64,000 nucleotides of DNA from Chrysoporthe austroafricana. Lineage: Eukaryota; Ascomycota; Sordariomycetes; Diaporthales; Cryphonectriaceae. Each line of letters starts with the position of its first letter. Positions within the stretch are counted from its first letter, which is position 1. The notes beneath the pieces were generated by a model, which was not told the DNA's origin, ran no database searches, and saw only the letters and a program-made list of their open reading frames with translations. The DNA is taken from positions 4,774,001-4,838,000 of the forward strand of contig JYIP02000005.1 in the NCBI GenBank assembly GCA_001051155.2. The letters are read 5' to 3'. Position numbers and translations under genes: made by a program. This document shows positions 14,345 through 25,885 of this stretch, piece by piece.

Positions 14345-15180
14345 ATGGCGCCGTTGGTCGGGTATGATAGCAGTGACGACGACGACGAGGCCCAGCAGAC
14401 TGAGACTTTGGCACAGGTATGTCCAGACTTAGATGTCTTTCTGCATGGATTATAGCTCAACTTGGCCTGCAGACGACTCAAATTGCTCACAATTCTCAGG
14501 ATGAGGAACTGTCTCGGGCTGTAGATGAGCCGGAGCATGCTCAGGCCAGGACGTCATCTCCAGCATCACAACCGCGACCACCGGTAGCTAGGCCGCTGCC
14601 TGGGCCCTCATTGTCACCTGAAGGAGCCGCTATAGGACCGAGTCTCCCCCCGGCAGACGGAATGCAAGAATCGACCTACCCAGAAGAGATGGACGAAGAC
14701 CTAGACAGTGACCGACAAGACCGGTCGGCCCCAGCATCGCCTTACACAACCAACCGCGGTTTAATACACAATCTCACCCTCCCAACGGTGCCTGATTTAG
14801 ACATTCCACCGTCACCGCCGGGCTCTCCGTCCTCAGCTTCAGCACAGACAGCGCTGACCGCGAAGTTTGACAAATTTCTTGAGCTCAAGCGTAACAAGGG
14901 AACGCACTTCAACGCCAAGATAGCCGATTCCCATGCCCTCAAGAACCCGCCATTGATGGACAAGCTGCTTGGGTTTGTCGGCGTGGGCACCAATTTCGAG
15001 GAGGGCATGGCTCTGGGGGCAGAGCAATACGCCACGACGCTGCCCACGGAGCTGTGGGACCCGGCCTGCTTCCCGGAGTGGGCCTACCGGGGACGACTGA
15101 GGAAGGCCCAGGAGAAAGTTCAGAAAGAGAGAGGCAGGGAGAGGGGAGAAGCGGTGCAGTTCGTTCCGGCGAGTTCCTAG
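14345..15180 (+). CDS. HCNGP-like protein (SAP30BP family)
   Basis: Two exons, 14345-14416 and 14500-15180, joined in phase 0 across an 83-nt intron with a GTATGT donor, encode 250 residues. The protein starts MAPLVGYDSSDDDDE, an acidic N-terminus typical of the family. It continues as a Pro/Ser-rich disordered segment and ends with the HCNGP domain (about residues 158-230): LTAKFDKFLELKRNKGTHFN, then PPLMDKLLGFVGV, then LPTELWDP...FPEWAYRGRL. SAP30BP/HCNGP proteins are nuclear and linked to transcription repression and, in recent work, splicing; a specific role here is inferred from family only. The C-terminus is a short Arg/Lys/Glu helix. Confidence 0.9.
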
Positions 15181-16328
15181 GACGTCTTAGCAGATGCAGA
15201 TGCAGCGCTGGGCATGCTTGGTGGATGCATCTGAAAGATACCTGTCACCGTGGGACTGCCGTCATTTAGTACATCATGATGAGTATAAGAGAGAGAGCTG
15301 TTCATCAACGAGGCCCCGACAGAGAAGACGGTTTCCGAGCGAAGGACAGCGATGGCGAGGCAGGCATTTTGGAGCAGAGATGCCTTGCGAGGAGATGGCA
15401 ACCTGAAGAATCCTCCGTCGATAATCTACTTTTAGGGCTTCTCGCGGCCTCGGCTTATCAAGAGTTCGAGTTGACGAACACCAGCCTTGCACCCTTGAAG
15501 ATCTAAACTGGCTACCGTCGCACTACCTCGGCCAGTCTGACGTCTGCGTTCAGAAAATGCTGGCTAGCATATGTCTGTTTCATTCCTCGCCAAGGCTTGG
15601 CCGGCGTCCTGCACACAGTGGTGCAGTGCTGGGTAGGTGGGAGCGGGGTTGTGGAAAGACAATTAAACCGAATCCTCTTTCTTTTCGCTTCATGGATGGA
15701 TGTCAGCATGGGATGCACAGTGTTAGATCAGAGACTCACATGGGAACACTGGTCCAGAGAGGCATCATGAGCCACAATCGACGACGGAAATCTCCGGCCG
15801 CTTTCGAGCCGAGGCACAACGCGTTCCGAGAATTCAGAGATGCCGAGCGCGTCACGCCATGTCTGCCAGAGAAAAAAAAAAAAAAAAGGAATTCTCTGGG
15901 CAAAATGCAGACCGCTGTTGCATTGCTGACCGGTCGTGGTGGGCGTATCAGTATCAATCGGAGCCCAACGGGCGGGAACATACGAGGATCACATGTCAAC
16001 TCAACATGACGAGTGCATCTGATATTCTCTACACGACTATAAAATATGTACCTTGATCCACAAGCATGATCCTGCCTTGCCGCCTCACTGAGTGGCTTGC
16101 ACACCTTTCATTAAAAAAAGTTCGGCTTCGCTAGGACGCACTCGAACATAGCTAAATGGGCCCCCAGAACCATTAGCTACTGCCTTGCCTGCCATCGAAC
16201 ATCATGGCCAGATCCTCGCTCTAGGGAATGACATGGTGTCTGGTTAGAAGACTTCACGACCTTTGTCAAGTACATTTCACTTCATGCTCGTCCACGAGCC
16301 GTCCACGTCCAACATGGTCAACCAAATC
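15181..16328. other. Intergenic between convergent 3' ends
   Basis: This lies between the 3' ends of the HCNGP-like gene (plus) and the DUF3712 gene (minus). It contains a 16-base poly(A) tract at about 15872-15887. Open frames here (for example 15557-16009) have no recognisable domain. Confidence 0.5.
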
Positions 16329-17651
16329 TTACACGAACAGCACCGAATCCGCCTTCGTCCCCCTCTTCGTGGTGGTGTTGGAACAAGTGATCGTCAACCC
16401 GAGCGCCTCTAGATCCGCTCCGACGTCGATCGAAACGCTCTGGTTAGTGCTCCCGAGACTGTTCGCGTAGTAACTCAGATACTGGCCATGGTTGGTGACA
16501 TTGAGACCCTGCAACTGGAAGGGCAGGATACCGTCCTCACAGTATGGCCGCTCCTGGATGTCCGTAAGTACGGGCGACTGGGTGACGTTGCCTCGGAGAG
16601 AAAGTGTGTTGTTCCCCGGGTAGAGGACCATGTTGTCAATATAGATAGTGCCGACGTTTGCCCCAAGGAGGAAGTTGATGAAGGAGGCATTGCCCTGTGG
16701 AGAGTCAGGGAAGTCAGCAGGCCGAATGCTTGGGGACAAGCTCAAGTGAGGCAACGCAGGCAAGGGACGCTTACTATTTCAAAGCTGACGATCGACCGGT
16801 TGGGGATGACAGTCGTTCCGAAGAAGTTATCCCCCTGTGCATCAGCTGTCAAGCTGACTGATGAGTTCGGCACCGTCGTGCCGTTGAAATTCGACAGCCC
16901 CGGGATGGCCAACGTCTTCTTGAAGTGAATTGGGTACTTCTTGCTGATACCACTGACTCTAAGTTTCGTGTCGCCCTCGACGCTTACGTTGAGCGTCTCG
17001 TTGACCAACAGCCACTCGTTAAACACGGTGAAGGCATTCATGTCTAAAATCTGTGTGAACTGCGTGATATTCACTGCAGTCAGTGCCGCAGACGTCGTCT
17101 GCGGGAACGAAACGCGTGCGAAAGGGGTCTGGGGAGCCCAGTCCTCCAGGTACATGTCGCCATCGAAGGCATCGATGACTGCGTGGATGGAGTCATCCGC
17201 CTCGAGTGTGCTGTTGATCGACATGGTGAAATTTGTGCTCTGCGTCTGCGTAACAGAGATGCCCTGGATGCTGAGCTTGGCAGAGTTGACGCGTGACTGA
17301 GCGATCTTAGGGATGGCGACAAAGATTCTATGGCATGTCAGTGAGGCCTTTCAAGTGTATCTCGTCTACATTTGTGATCCTGCCTCCTTCGCGCCCCGCG
17401 TACCTTACAGTTCTTGTTCTTGTGTGGAGAAGCAGACTGGGACTGGGGAAACTCAACACTTACATCAAACACACGACCAACACAACGATGCAAATAAACA
17501 CCAACAAATACACCCACCACCACCCCTTACAATGCCTCGCAGACTTCTGCTTTTTCGTCAGCGGATACTTAGCACCAGCGCCAGCGCTGGTCCCCGTCCC
17601 GAGGACGCCGCCGCCCTCCACGTATTCGACATTGGAGTCCTTGTCAGACAT
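16329..17651 (-). CDS. Single-pass membrane protein with DUF3712-type ectodomain
   Basis: Three minus-strand exons, 17651-17464, 17327-16775 and 16694-16329, give 368 residues. The start was placed at 17651 (MSDKDSNVEYVEGGG), which has A at -3 and gives the short cytosolic tail usual in this family. A transmembrane helix spans about residues 44-63 (WWWVYLLVFICIVVLVV). The rest is an extracellular beta-rich region with at least ten N-glycosylation sequons, beginning IPKIAQSRVNSAKLSI, a typical DUF3712 opening. Function is unknown for the family. The same frame stays open upstream to 18344, with in-frame ATGs at 18344 and 18242. This would add a Ser/Arg/Pro-rich N-terminal tail of about 200 residues, so a longer protein is possible. 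The acceptor and donor sites of both introns are clean. Confidence 0.8.
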
Positions 17652-20600
17652 ATTGGAGTATGGATCTGGTAATTTCGCACTCGGCAAGATTTCTTTCTTA
17701 TCTGTGTCTCTGCACCGGTCGTGGCCTCTTGTATTGGAAAATAAACCCCCAGATGGCACGCCAACGCTCACGGGTGGGAGACTGTTGTGCTGGGGATGTT
17801 TGCGCAGGAGGGAGGGCTGTCGCTCTGGATTCAGTCTCGGTGTCTGCCTGTCGACTTTGCACAACAGTCCGTCCAGGGTTCTATCGTCGGTGGATGATAC
17901 CTCTTCCACGAAGGCTGAGCCGTTAGCCTTGAGCAGGGCTGATCGGCCTGATGCCACCCGTCGCGGCTGTGGGTCGCTTGGTTCCTGGTCTGAGTCTCCC
18001 CTTTTCTTCGTAGGCGGCGGTGTCTCGCAGCCAGGTCCGATCCACCTAGTCCTCGGGTCGGGAAAGCCCTCTTCCACAGCGGGACCGTCGACGTTCTCAA
18101 ACCGCACCGATCCTTTTCCCGGTCTCCTCGCCGCCTCAGAAAGTGACGACCTGGAGCGGAGGTATGGCGTGTGGTGTGTAGATGTTGGTGTCGCCGAATG
18201 TCTATAGGATCTGGGAGTTGAGGAGGCTGAATAGTCTCTCATGCCCAGGGGCGGTGTTGTTTTGCGGAGGTAAAATCGGAAACTTTCCCGCTCTGGTGGA
18301 CCGAGGCCTTTTGAAACCTGGGTGCAGATCCTCAAATCTATCACCTCGTCAAATTAGAGCTGTGAGCCTACAATTACAAGCTGAAAAGGTGGACTAGTTC
18401 GAGTGAAGAATTGGACCCTTGGACGGACGAAGGCGACGGATTCGTCCTGGTACGAGTAGACTAGGTAGGTGGACAGGAGGCAAGACTATTCCCTCACCGA
18501 GACGCGGCGCGGCGCCTCTAGGGCCCGAGGTCATTTGTATCACCAGGGGAGGCGTTGGCCATCATGCCCTGACATTGGAACATCACATGTTATTCGCATC
18601 GCGGTTTCCTCCCGCGGGACAGGCAGGCCTTAGAGTAAGATATTCCTTGATCGGATGAGAGGGGGGGGGGAGGAGGTGCAGCAGCCCTTGTCTGCTGCGC
18701 TGTGCACGGGCGGATCGTGGTCCGCGGGCGTACCGGGGGAGGAGTCCTTGCTGGTGTCGATCATGGCATGACGCATATCATTCCCAAAAGAGTAGGTCAA
18801 AGAGAAGGGCCTCGTCGAGCTCCATAATTGTGCGCTGGCTGCCGTTGGCTGCCGTTGGCCGAACTATCCAACGGCTGGCTCTGATAGTTCCCAGGGGGGC
18901 GGGCCTGGCTTGCATGGCTGGCTGCTGCGTCACGGTCAGATCGAGGGAGGAGACAGACAGCAGGAGAAAAGGGTGTCTGCGAGGTGGGATCGAGGAGGCG
19001 CGCGCGGACGACTGAGGTCCGGGAACGTCGTCCATTCGTCCCAGCTAGGGCCAAGGCTATACAGTACTACCATAGGACTATAGTATGAGCGTGTAGATCT
19101 TCGACCTATTCTGGCCGATCGGCCGGATAGCATGGCATGGTCAGAAAGTCTGACCTTGGATGGTCAAAATCCCTGTCAAATCATGCCGGGACCCACACGT
19201 TTCTTTGTTTTCTCGAAGCTGCTTTTCTTTGCCCTCCTTTTCGTAGGGACTGCCATACCTACTGTTAGCAGTATGTGCGTACTGTCACCCCCCACCAACA
19301 CCTGGAACGCCTGGTTTGGTGAACATCGGGATTCTTCACGGCGATCCTTCTCCCACTGGTTCTCTGCCTGTCACAGCCGTGCCAGCCTAGCTGCGTGCTG
19401 CGGCCCTGCGTTTCACATCCGAAGGAAAGGCGCAGTGCCGCGGAGGGGAGCTGACTTGCGTCTAGCGTATCCACATACGGCTCACGAGACGGATTCTCTA
19501 CCCCATGGGGGGCTCGCTGGCTTGTGCGGCATGCCGAGATGGGACCTCCGGTGCAGTCTTCCCCTTCGAGGGCGCCTGCGGGTAGATCACCGGCCTCCCC
19601 CCGCATCTAGCACCTAGGCGTGAATCCTGGCCGTAGCACGTCACTAGCCGCTGACCGGAGCTAAACGTGGAGCGCCCATTGGGCGCCGCGATAGATTGGC
19701 CCCGATAGACAAGCTTCCGAGGCAGCTTGTGAAATTTCTTTGTGCCCTCGCGACACCTTGCCCTCTCAGGCCTGCCAAGTGTCGCCATCGCGCAAAGGAA
19801 ATCTCCGTGTGATCTGCCCCTCGGTGAGGCCATGTGCCCTGGCTGGCTCCGGAATCTAAAAGGACCGGCGACCCATTTCAAATTGTGCATCGCACATCCG
19901 TCAGCTTGGGGCGGGCACGTGGCAGGGTAAGCCCATGCTGGGTAAAAGTGCCTAGGATCACCGATACTTTGGCACGGATCGTCAGTAGGCTGGCTGGATC
20001 GATTTCGGTCATGCGCTGTGAGGCTTTCTGAGTCCGGGGCGGCATACGAAGCTATTCGGAAGATGGAGGAGGGGATCTCGTCTGTGCTAGCGTCCGTGCC
20101 AGCGTCCGTGCTCCGTGCCTGCACTGCACCCGCCGGGAACCTGACCTGCTTACAGTAGAGACCTGACCTGTCATTTCTGGCGCTGGACCGAAGCTGCACA
20201 GAATCTCTGCCGCGGGAAACGCACGTCGACCCGCCTCCTGGTCTTGAATGCCCATAGCTTGCGGGGCGCGTCTGCGGCCTGCGCAGCGTTGAGGAGCCCT
20301 CTTCCAACCCCTCCTTCTCCTACTTTCTGCTCCCTATCTTTACCTCTTCAATTTTGTTTAGGTCCAGGAACAGGTGCCGTTCGGCATTGTGCCCGGTCGC
20401 TGGGCGCAATGCTCTGGTCCGGAAGCACGGCCGAGGGGCCCTCCCTCTCCGGCCCGGCGGTACAGTCCAGCATGGATTCTCCGAAGTCCCCTGGACGGCT
20501 CGGCCTTGGGCGTGATCGGTTCGAAGTCTGGCTTTCACTTGCCAGCTCCAATGAGTGTTCTGCTTGGCCACGTCCTCGTCAGCCCCCCCCCCCCTCCTTT

Positions 20601-21663
20601 CCTAGAAGAACCAGCTGCGAGAAGCAACAGCAGCAATGTGCAAGCGCATGGGCTCCTGACTTGATTCACTCAGCCTCCGTTTGGCCGCGATACATCCAGA
20701 GCTCTGTATCAGCGATGATCACAGCCTCGAGTGAGGCCCCCGCTTAGCAGCCTCAGGGAATCATCGCAGACTGTCGCCTTGGGCGGAGGCTTTCGGATGG
20801 ATATTCGGCCACTCTTCAAGCTCTACAGTAGAGTCGAAGAGAGGATGCTTGGCAATGCTCTGTTTACGAGCCTTTTCTAAAGCTTTTGCGGTACATGTTA
20901 GGTGGTTCATCTCCGAGAAAACCGGTCTGTTTCCTCCTTTGAGGCTGGGGCTTTAACACTCAGCTAGACATACGAATAAACTGACGTCTTATAGGTGAGG
21001 CTGTGGTCTTAAGGAAGATTGTGCGGGATTCCTGGGTCCACAATTTGGGAAGACTCTGGGGAAGTCTAGATCTGCCGAGGCTATCATCTTTTCCCCAGAT
21101 CTTTCCCCCACATTATTTGCGCAAATGCCCCGAGCACGACCAATCAGCTCAGCAGAGGTTCTGACTCGACCGCTGTAGAGGGTCACGAGGGTCACTTGAC
21201 CATGCGGCTTCAAGACCGCGAGTGGGTTAGACTCGCCGGGGCGAGACCCCCAGACTGCAGATTTTGCGTCTAGCTTTACACGGTGCGTCTCAACAGTGAT
21301 ATGATATGAGGTCCAGCAAGTCAGACCAGAATGGTTCGTTCTATGGCAAGGATATATTCGACCGAGGAGGGGCCTAAATACATCCGAGCCATTGAGCTCT
21401 TCTCGCCATGGGCCGCGAGGTTTCTTTCTTTATGGATATGGCCTGACAGGAGGCCGCCGTGGACGGGCATCTGGTCTGTGCAGCGGAATACTCCACCGCT
21501 ACTTCGATTTGTGCCTCACAGGGGAGCTAGGTCTAGATACATAAGGCAGGGGTAATCATCATCCTGGCCGCCCTGGGTATTCTTAGACGTTGTTTGAATA
21601 TTGCTCGCGGTCCTGCAGGAGGTGGCTTTTCTTCGAGACCGGCGCTGAGGTTCCAACGACGCT
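17652..21663. other. Long gap upstream of DUF3712 gene and sugar transporter
   Basis: The part to 18344 is open in frame with the DUF3712 gene (see that entry). From 18345 to 21663 I see no supportable gene. Long overlapping frames such as minus 19498-20307 are rich in Arg/Ser/Pro/Gly and look like composition artefacts. The stretch has a G-run near 18661-18671, an inverted repeat (GAACTATC/GATAGTTC at 18861-18868 and 18883-18890), and a perfect 12-bp palindrome GGCCGATCGGCC at 19113-19124. The last kilobase probably holds the transporter promoter. Confidence 0.45.
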
Positions 21664-23336
21664 ATGGCTGCCCATCCCAGGGAAGATGTGGACGTCTTTG
21701 AGGCGGTGGCTGTGGGCGATGAAAAGCCGGTTGGCAATGTGAAGGAGGTCAACACAAACTCCGTGGCCCTCGCGGCCGCGATCGCCGCGCAGAAGCCCAA
21801 CTGGTGGAGCCCGAACATGCTCAAGCTGTACATGATCATGTCGGTCGGATATCTCGTGTCGACCATGAACGGGTTCGGTATGAGCGCTTCTCTCTCCAGA
21901 TGCCATCACGGCAGGGGCTCGCCATCACTGACCAACCCACAGACAGCTCCCTCATGTCCTCTATCAACGCCATGAAGCCTTACCAGCACGACATGGGTCT
22001 CGACGGCGCAGGCTCTTCCACTGGCATCGTCTTCATTGTGTACAACCTCGGGCAGATCGCCGCGTTCCCCTTCTGTGGTTTGCTCGCGGACGGCTACGGC
22101 CGCCGCATGTGCATCTTCGTCGGATGCCTCCTCGTGCTCGTCGGCACCGCGATCCAGGCCTCTGCGCACCACCTCGGCCAGTTCGTCGGCGGGCGCTTTG
22201 TGCTGGGCTTCGGCGCAAGCATCGCGTCCGCCGCCGGCCCGGCCTACACCGTCGAGCTGGCGCACCCTGCGTACCGAGGCTTCATGGCGGGCATGTATAA
22301 CAACTTCTGGTGGGTGGGCAACATCCTCGCGGGCTGGACGACGTACGGGACGAACCTGCACCTCGACGACTCCTGGGCCTGGCGCGTCCCCACACTCGTC
22401 CAGGCGGGCCTGCCGGGCCTGGTGATGTGTCTGATCCTCTTCTTCCCCGAGACGCCGCGGTGGCTGATCGCGCACGACCGGCCCGAGGAGGCGCTCGCGA
22501 TCCTCGCCAAGTACCACGGCGACGGGGACCCGGACTCGGCCATCCCGCAGCTGCAGTACCACGAGATCGTGGAGGAGAACCGTCTCACGCGCGATGAGAA
22601 CCCGTGGTGGGACTTCCGCGAGCTGGTGAACACGCGGGCGGCGCGGTACAGGCTCGCGATGGTGGTGTGCATGGCGTTCATCGGGCAGTGGTCCGGCAAC
22701 AACGTGGTGAACTACTTCATGCCGGAGATGTTCGCGACGGCGGGGATCACGGACACGGACACGCAGCTGCTGCTGAACGCCATCAACCCCATCTTCTCGA
22801 TGATGGGCGCCGTGTACGGCGCCAGCCTGCTAGATAGGCTAGGCCGGCGGAAGATGATGCTCGCGGGCCTGGTGGGGAGCCTGTTCTTCTACATCCTCCT
22901 GACGGCGTTCACGGCCAACGCCGGCGCGCACCCCGACCTGGGTTACGGTGTCATCGTGGCTATCTACTGCTTCGGGATCTGCTTCGCCTGGGGCTTCACG
23001 CCGCTACAGACGCTGTATAGCGTGGAGTGTCTAGAGAACAGGACCAGGGCGAAGGGCTCGGGGCTGAACTTCCTTTTCCTGAACATCGCCATGGTGGTCA
23101 ACACGTATGGCATAAGCGTCGGCATTGAGGCGATCGCGTGGAGGCTCTATATCGTATACTGCGTGTGGATCGCCATCGAGATGGTGGTTATCTACTTCTT
23201 CTTCGTGGAGACCGCGGGCAAGACGCTGGAGGAGCTGGGTGAGATCTTCGAGGCGAAGAACCCGCGGAGGGAGAGCACCAAGAAGGTCAAGATCGGGCTG
23301 GACGAAGCCGGCAGGGTAGTCGGTGTCGAGTCCTGA
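21664..23336 (+). CDS. MFS sugar transporter (lactose-permease-like)
   Basis: Two exons, 21664-21877 and 21943-23336, encode 535 residues of a 12-helix major facilitator in the plasma membrane. Sugar-porter signatures are all present: the loop 2-3 motif DGYGRRMC, the PETPRWLI motif after helix 6, the loop 8-9 motif DRLGRRKMM, and the VETAGKTLEELGEIF block after helix 12. The family moves hexoses or disaccharides with protons. The N-terminal sequence around KPNWWSPNMLKLYMIMSVGY and the NNFWWVGN helix resemble fungal lactose-permease-like or cellodextrin-like carriers, but the substrate cannot be told from sequence. The intron falls just before DSSLMSSI, a common position in this group. The gene stands alone, with no sugar-metabolism neighbour. 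Confidence 0.92.
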
Positions 23337-24329
23337 GGAGGGGCGTGGTGGAGACATCAAAACTTCAGGGCCTGGTGAGAGCCATCCAGGATACTGCGCA
23401 GCATAATCTACAATATAAGGCGCACTGTCCAATACATGTATATGTCCTTGGGCGATATGTTTCCCGCATGGTTCTCGTCGACAACCTGGAGCCGTGGATC
23501 CCACTCGCCCTCTCAGCTTGATAGACTCTACTTTCTCCCTGAGGTTGTATCGTCTACTTGCCCACGTTCTCTGTTTTAAAGCCATGCAACAAGTTGTTGC
23601 AAAATGTGCTCTTATTAACCCTTACTTTACCGGTCCCATGGTTCATATGCAGGATCTTCTCTTTCGTGGCAGCGTTGGTGGTTCTCTTACGTAGGCTAGA
23701 AGCAAAGAAGAGATAAAGGTAGGGAAGGTGAAGGAATCTTGCATCCAGATAGGAAGCATATCAATATGGCAGCGGGAGCTGCCCGGTCGAAAGGCAACGA
23801 CAAGGGGTTGGATTACCGTCGTTCATGGGCACTTGCCGGGTCACCCACCCACTGTGTAATCGTCGACTGTCAATGGAGAACAAAGCATAGTGTGAGCGTG
23901 AAGACGAGGCATGGGGGAAGAGAGAATGTCCAGATGGTCGGGAAAGAGGGGAGCTGGGGCTGGGCGAGGCTGTGTTTTTATTTATTTCTTTCTTTTTATT
24001 TTTTTTTCTTCAAAAGGGGGGGGGTGGCTGGTCAGAAGCGGGGGCCCTAAACCCTGGCACTGCCTAGGGACACGTGGGGACGGGAGTTGCCGCGTCTTCC
24101 ATTCTGCTGGACGGACTGTGCCACTAAAAAAAGTACGTCATGACCCCGAGCCTCGGATCGCAACGTCGCGAGGGTCACTAGAAATTATCGTCTTTCTTTT
24201 CGTTTGGTAACAACAAACATCACATTACGCCGTCAAGCCCTGCGTCGTCCGGTCGTCGTACCTGGCTGCCCTCAATCAGTCATCTCAAAACGATTACTGT
24301 CTCGACTGACGCTGTACGGCTTGCCTGCC
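23337..24329. other. Intergenic, transporter 3' end to jac1 promoter
   Basis: No gene is visible. A T-rich tract followed by a G-run lies at about 23975-24030. The frame of jac1 extends upstream to 24204 but has no ATG before 24330. Confidence 0.5.
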
Positions 24330-25205
24330 ATGCGAGCCTCTCTCGTCGCAACCAAAAGCCGCGAGCTCTCTGGGCTGTGCGTTGCGTGCGCGCGCAAGAA
24401 GCTCGCCACGCCTCCAGTCCATACAGCCTCACCCGCCGCAAGAGCATTCTCGACGAGAAACCGCACCTCTCTCCCATGTAAGCTTACGGCGAAGGCCGCT
24501 GCTCCTCGACGATGGGCCTCCGCCTCGGCTCCATTGTGCGCGCAGCAAGGCAGCAGTGCCCCCAGCCTGGAGGAGCAGACCTCACAGCCCAAGATCATCC
24601 ACAAGGCGCTTCCATACTACGCACTGTTCCCGCAGACTCTCCCAGACGGACCGCCGCCCACTGGGCCCTTCGAGGTCGACGTGCGCGCCCTGCGCCGCGA
24701 GTTTCTCCAGCTCCAGGCCGCCTCCCACCCCGACTTCCACCACGCCGCCTCCGAGCACGCCCCCGCCTCCTCAGACCCGCCCTCCACGGCGCACTCCGCC
24801 TCGCGGCGCAAGGCCGAGGCCCTGTCCAGCCACATCAACGCCGCGTATAAGATCCTCTCCTCGCCCCTACTGCGCGCGCAGTACATCCTGTCCGAGCGGT
24901 ACGGGATCGACCTGGCGGGCGACGAGGCCTCCTCCCTCACGGGGCCGCCGGACGCAGACCTGCTGACGGAGGTGCTGTACGCGCGGGAGACGATCGAGGA
25001 TGCGGCGAGCGAGAAGGACCTCGAGGGCGTGAGGGCGGAGAACGAGGGGAGGATCGAGACGTGCCTCCGGGGCCTTGTGCGGGCGTTCGCGGAGGAGGAC
25101 GTGCGTGCCGCCGTGAGGGAGACGGTCAGGCTGAGGTACTGGGAGAACATTAGGGAGAGCGTGCGGAACTGGGAGGAGGGCAAGCTGATCGTGTTGCAAC
25201 ACTGA
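24330..25205 (+). CDS. jac1: Mitochondrial Fe-S co-chaperone Jac1 (HscB type)
   Basis: A single-exon gene of 291 residues. The first ~80 residues are basic, Ser/Ala-rich and low in acid, fitting a mitochondrial presequence. A J domain follows, carrying the HPD tripeptide within AASHPDFHH (after LRREFLQLQ). Then come SRRKAEALSSHINAAYKILSS and LLRAQYILSERYGIDL, which match HscB/Jac1 closely. The C-terminal three-helix domain binds the Isu scaffold in the family. Jac1 recruits the Hsp70 Ssq1 to Isu during Fe-S cluster transfer in the matrix. The loop between HPD and the last J-domain helix is enlarged by a Pro/Ser-rich insert. ATG 24330 is the first in-frame ATG. The gene is convergent with the Egh16-like gene. 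Confidence 0.9.
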   Translation: MRASLVATKSRELSGLCVACARKKLATPPVHTASPAARAFSTRNRTSLPCKLTAKAAAPRRWASASAPLCAQQGSSAPSLEEQTSQPKIIHKALPYYALFPQTLPDGPPPTGPFEVDVRALRREFLQLQAASHPDFHHAASEHAPASSDPPSTAHSASRRKAEALSSHINAAYKILSSPLLRAQYILSERYGIDLAGDEASSLTGPPDADLLTEVLYARETIEDAASEKDLEGVRAENEGRIETCLRGLVRAFAEEDVRAAVRETVRLRYWENIRESVRNWEEGKLIVLQH

Positions 25206-25885
25206 GACGCGTTGGGGTGCGAACAGTGAGTGTGCTGATGCAGAGACGGGACCGAAGGCGGCGCAGCGTGGCGTTCAGCAGTCAGGCAGCTGCAGCCAGC
25301 TGTGCACATCCCGGTTGAACGATGGCCGCCATCTCCTCTCCCTAGGACCTCTGTTCTGGGACTCGGCGGTAGCTTTTAGGTGGATCACTATGAAGCGCTC
25401 TCCTCGTCTGCACGAGGCATTAGAAACAGCAAGGAGGGGATGCGGTACGTCGAAGCAGTCTCACCCAACTTCACTAGATAGCAAGACAGGGGTATCAAAG
25501 TGTATGTGTATGTCAAATGGTATTGTTCAATCTCCTCCCATTTACACTTCCGAACCCATGCTAGTACGGATCATATAGACACGGCCGTCCTGTCTATCTA
25601 CAAAGTTCTGCACCCGACCCATCCCCCTTGAGGAATTCAACCGGACTCCAGGACCCAGCCCAAACGGTGCGATCGATCGAGACGGCACCAGGTGAGAGGA
25701 GAATCGACCCGGTCGTTCATACCCTGTCCCTTCGTCCACGACTTGTGTCCAGCCCCTGCACTCCATCCTCATCCAGGACGACCGGTTCAATTGCCACATG
25801 AGACAGGAAAGGAAGACAGGTGCTGTGATCAACAACCCCCCATTGTCAGCATCGTCGCAGTTTCATAGAGGCCCATTCACTCCAC
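25206..25885. other. Intergenic between convergent 3' ends
   Basis: This separates jac1 (plus) from the Egh16-like gene (minus). Nothing is recognised beyond expected 3' UTRs. Confidence 0.5.

Noticed and set aside
17335..18207. 290-codon plus-strand frame opposite the DUF3712 5' region
   Set aside because: It overlaps the membrane-protein exon and intron on the other strand, is Ser/Leu/Arg-rich without a domain, and is explained by base composition.
19498..20307. 269-codon minus-strand frame
   Set aside because: Arg/Ser/Pro/Gly-rich, no domain, other long frames overlap it; typical of GC-rich non-coding DNA.
24204..24329. Upstream extension of the jac1 frame
   Set aside because: It contains no ATG; the first is at 24330 and already gives a plausible presequence.
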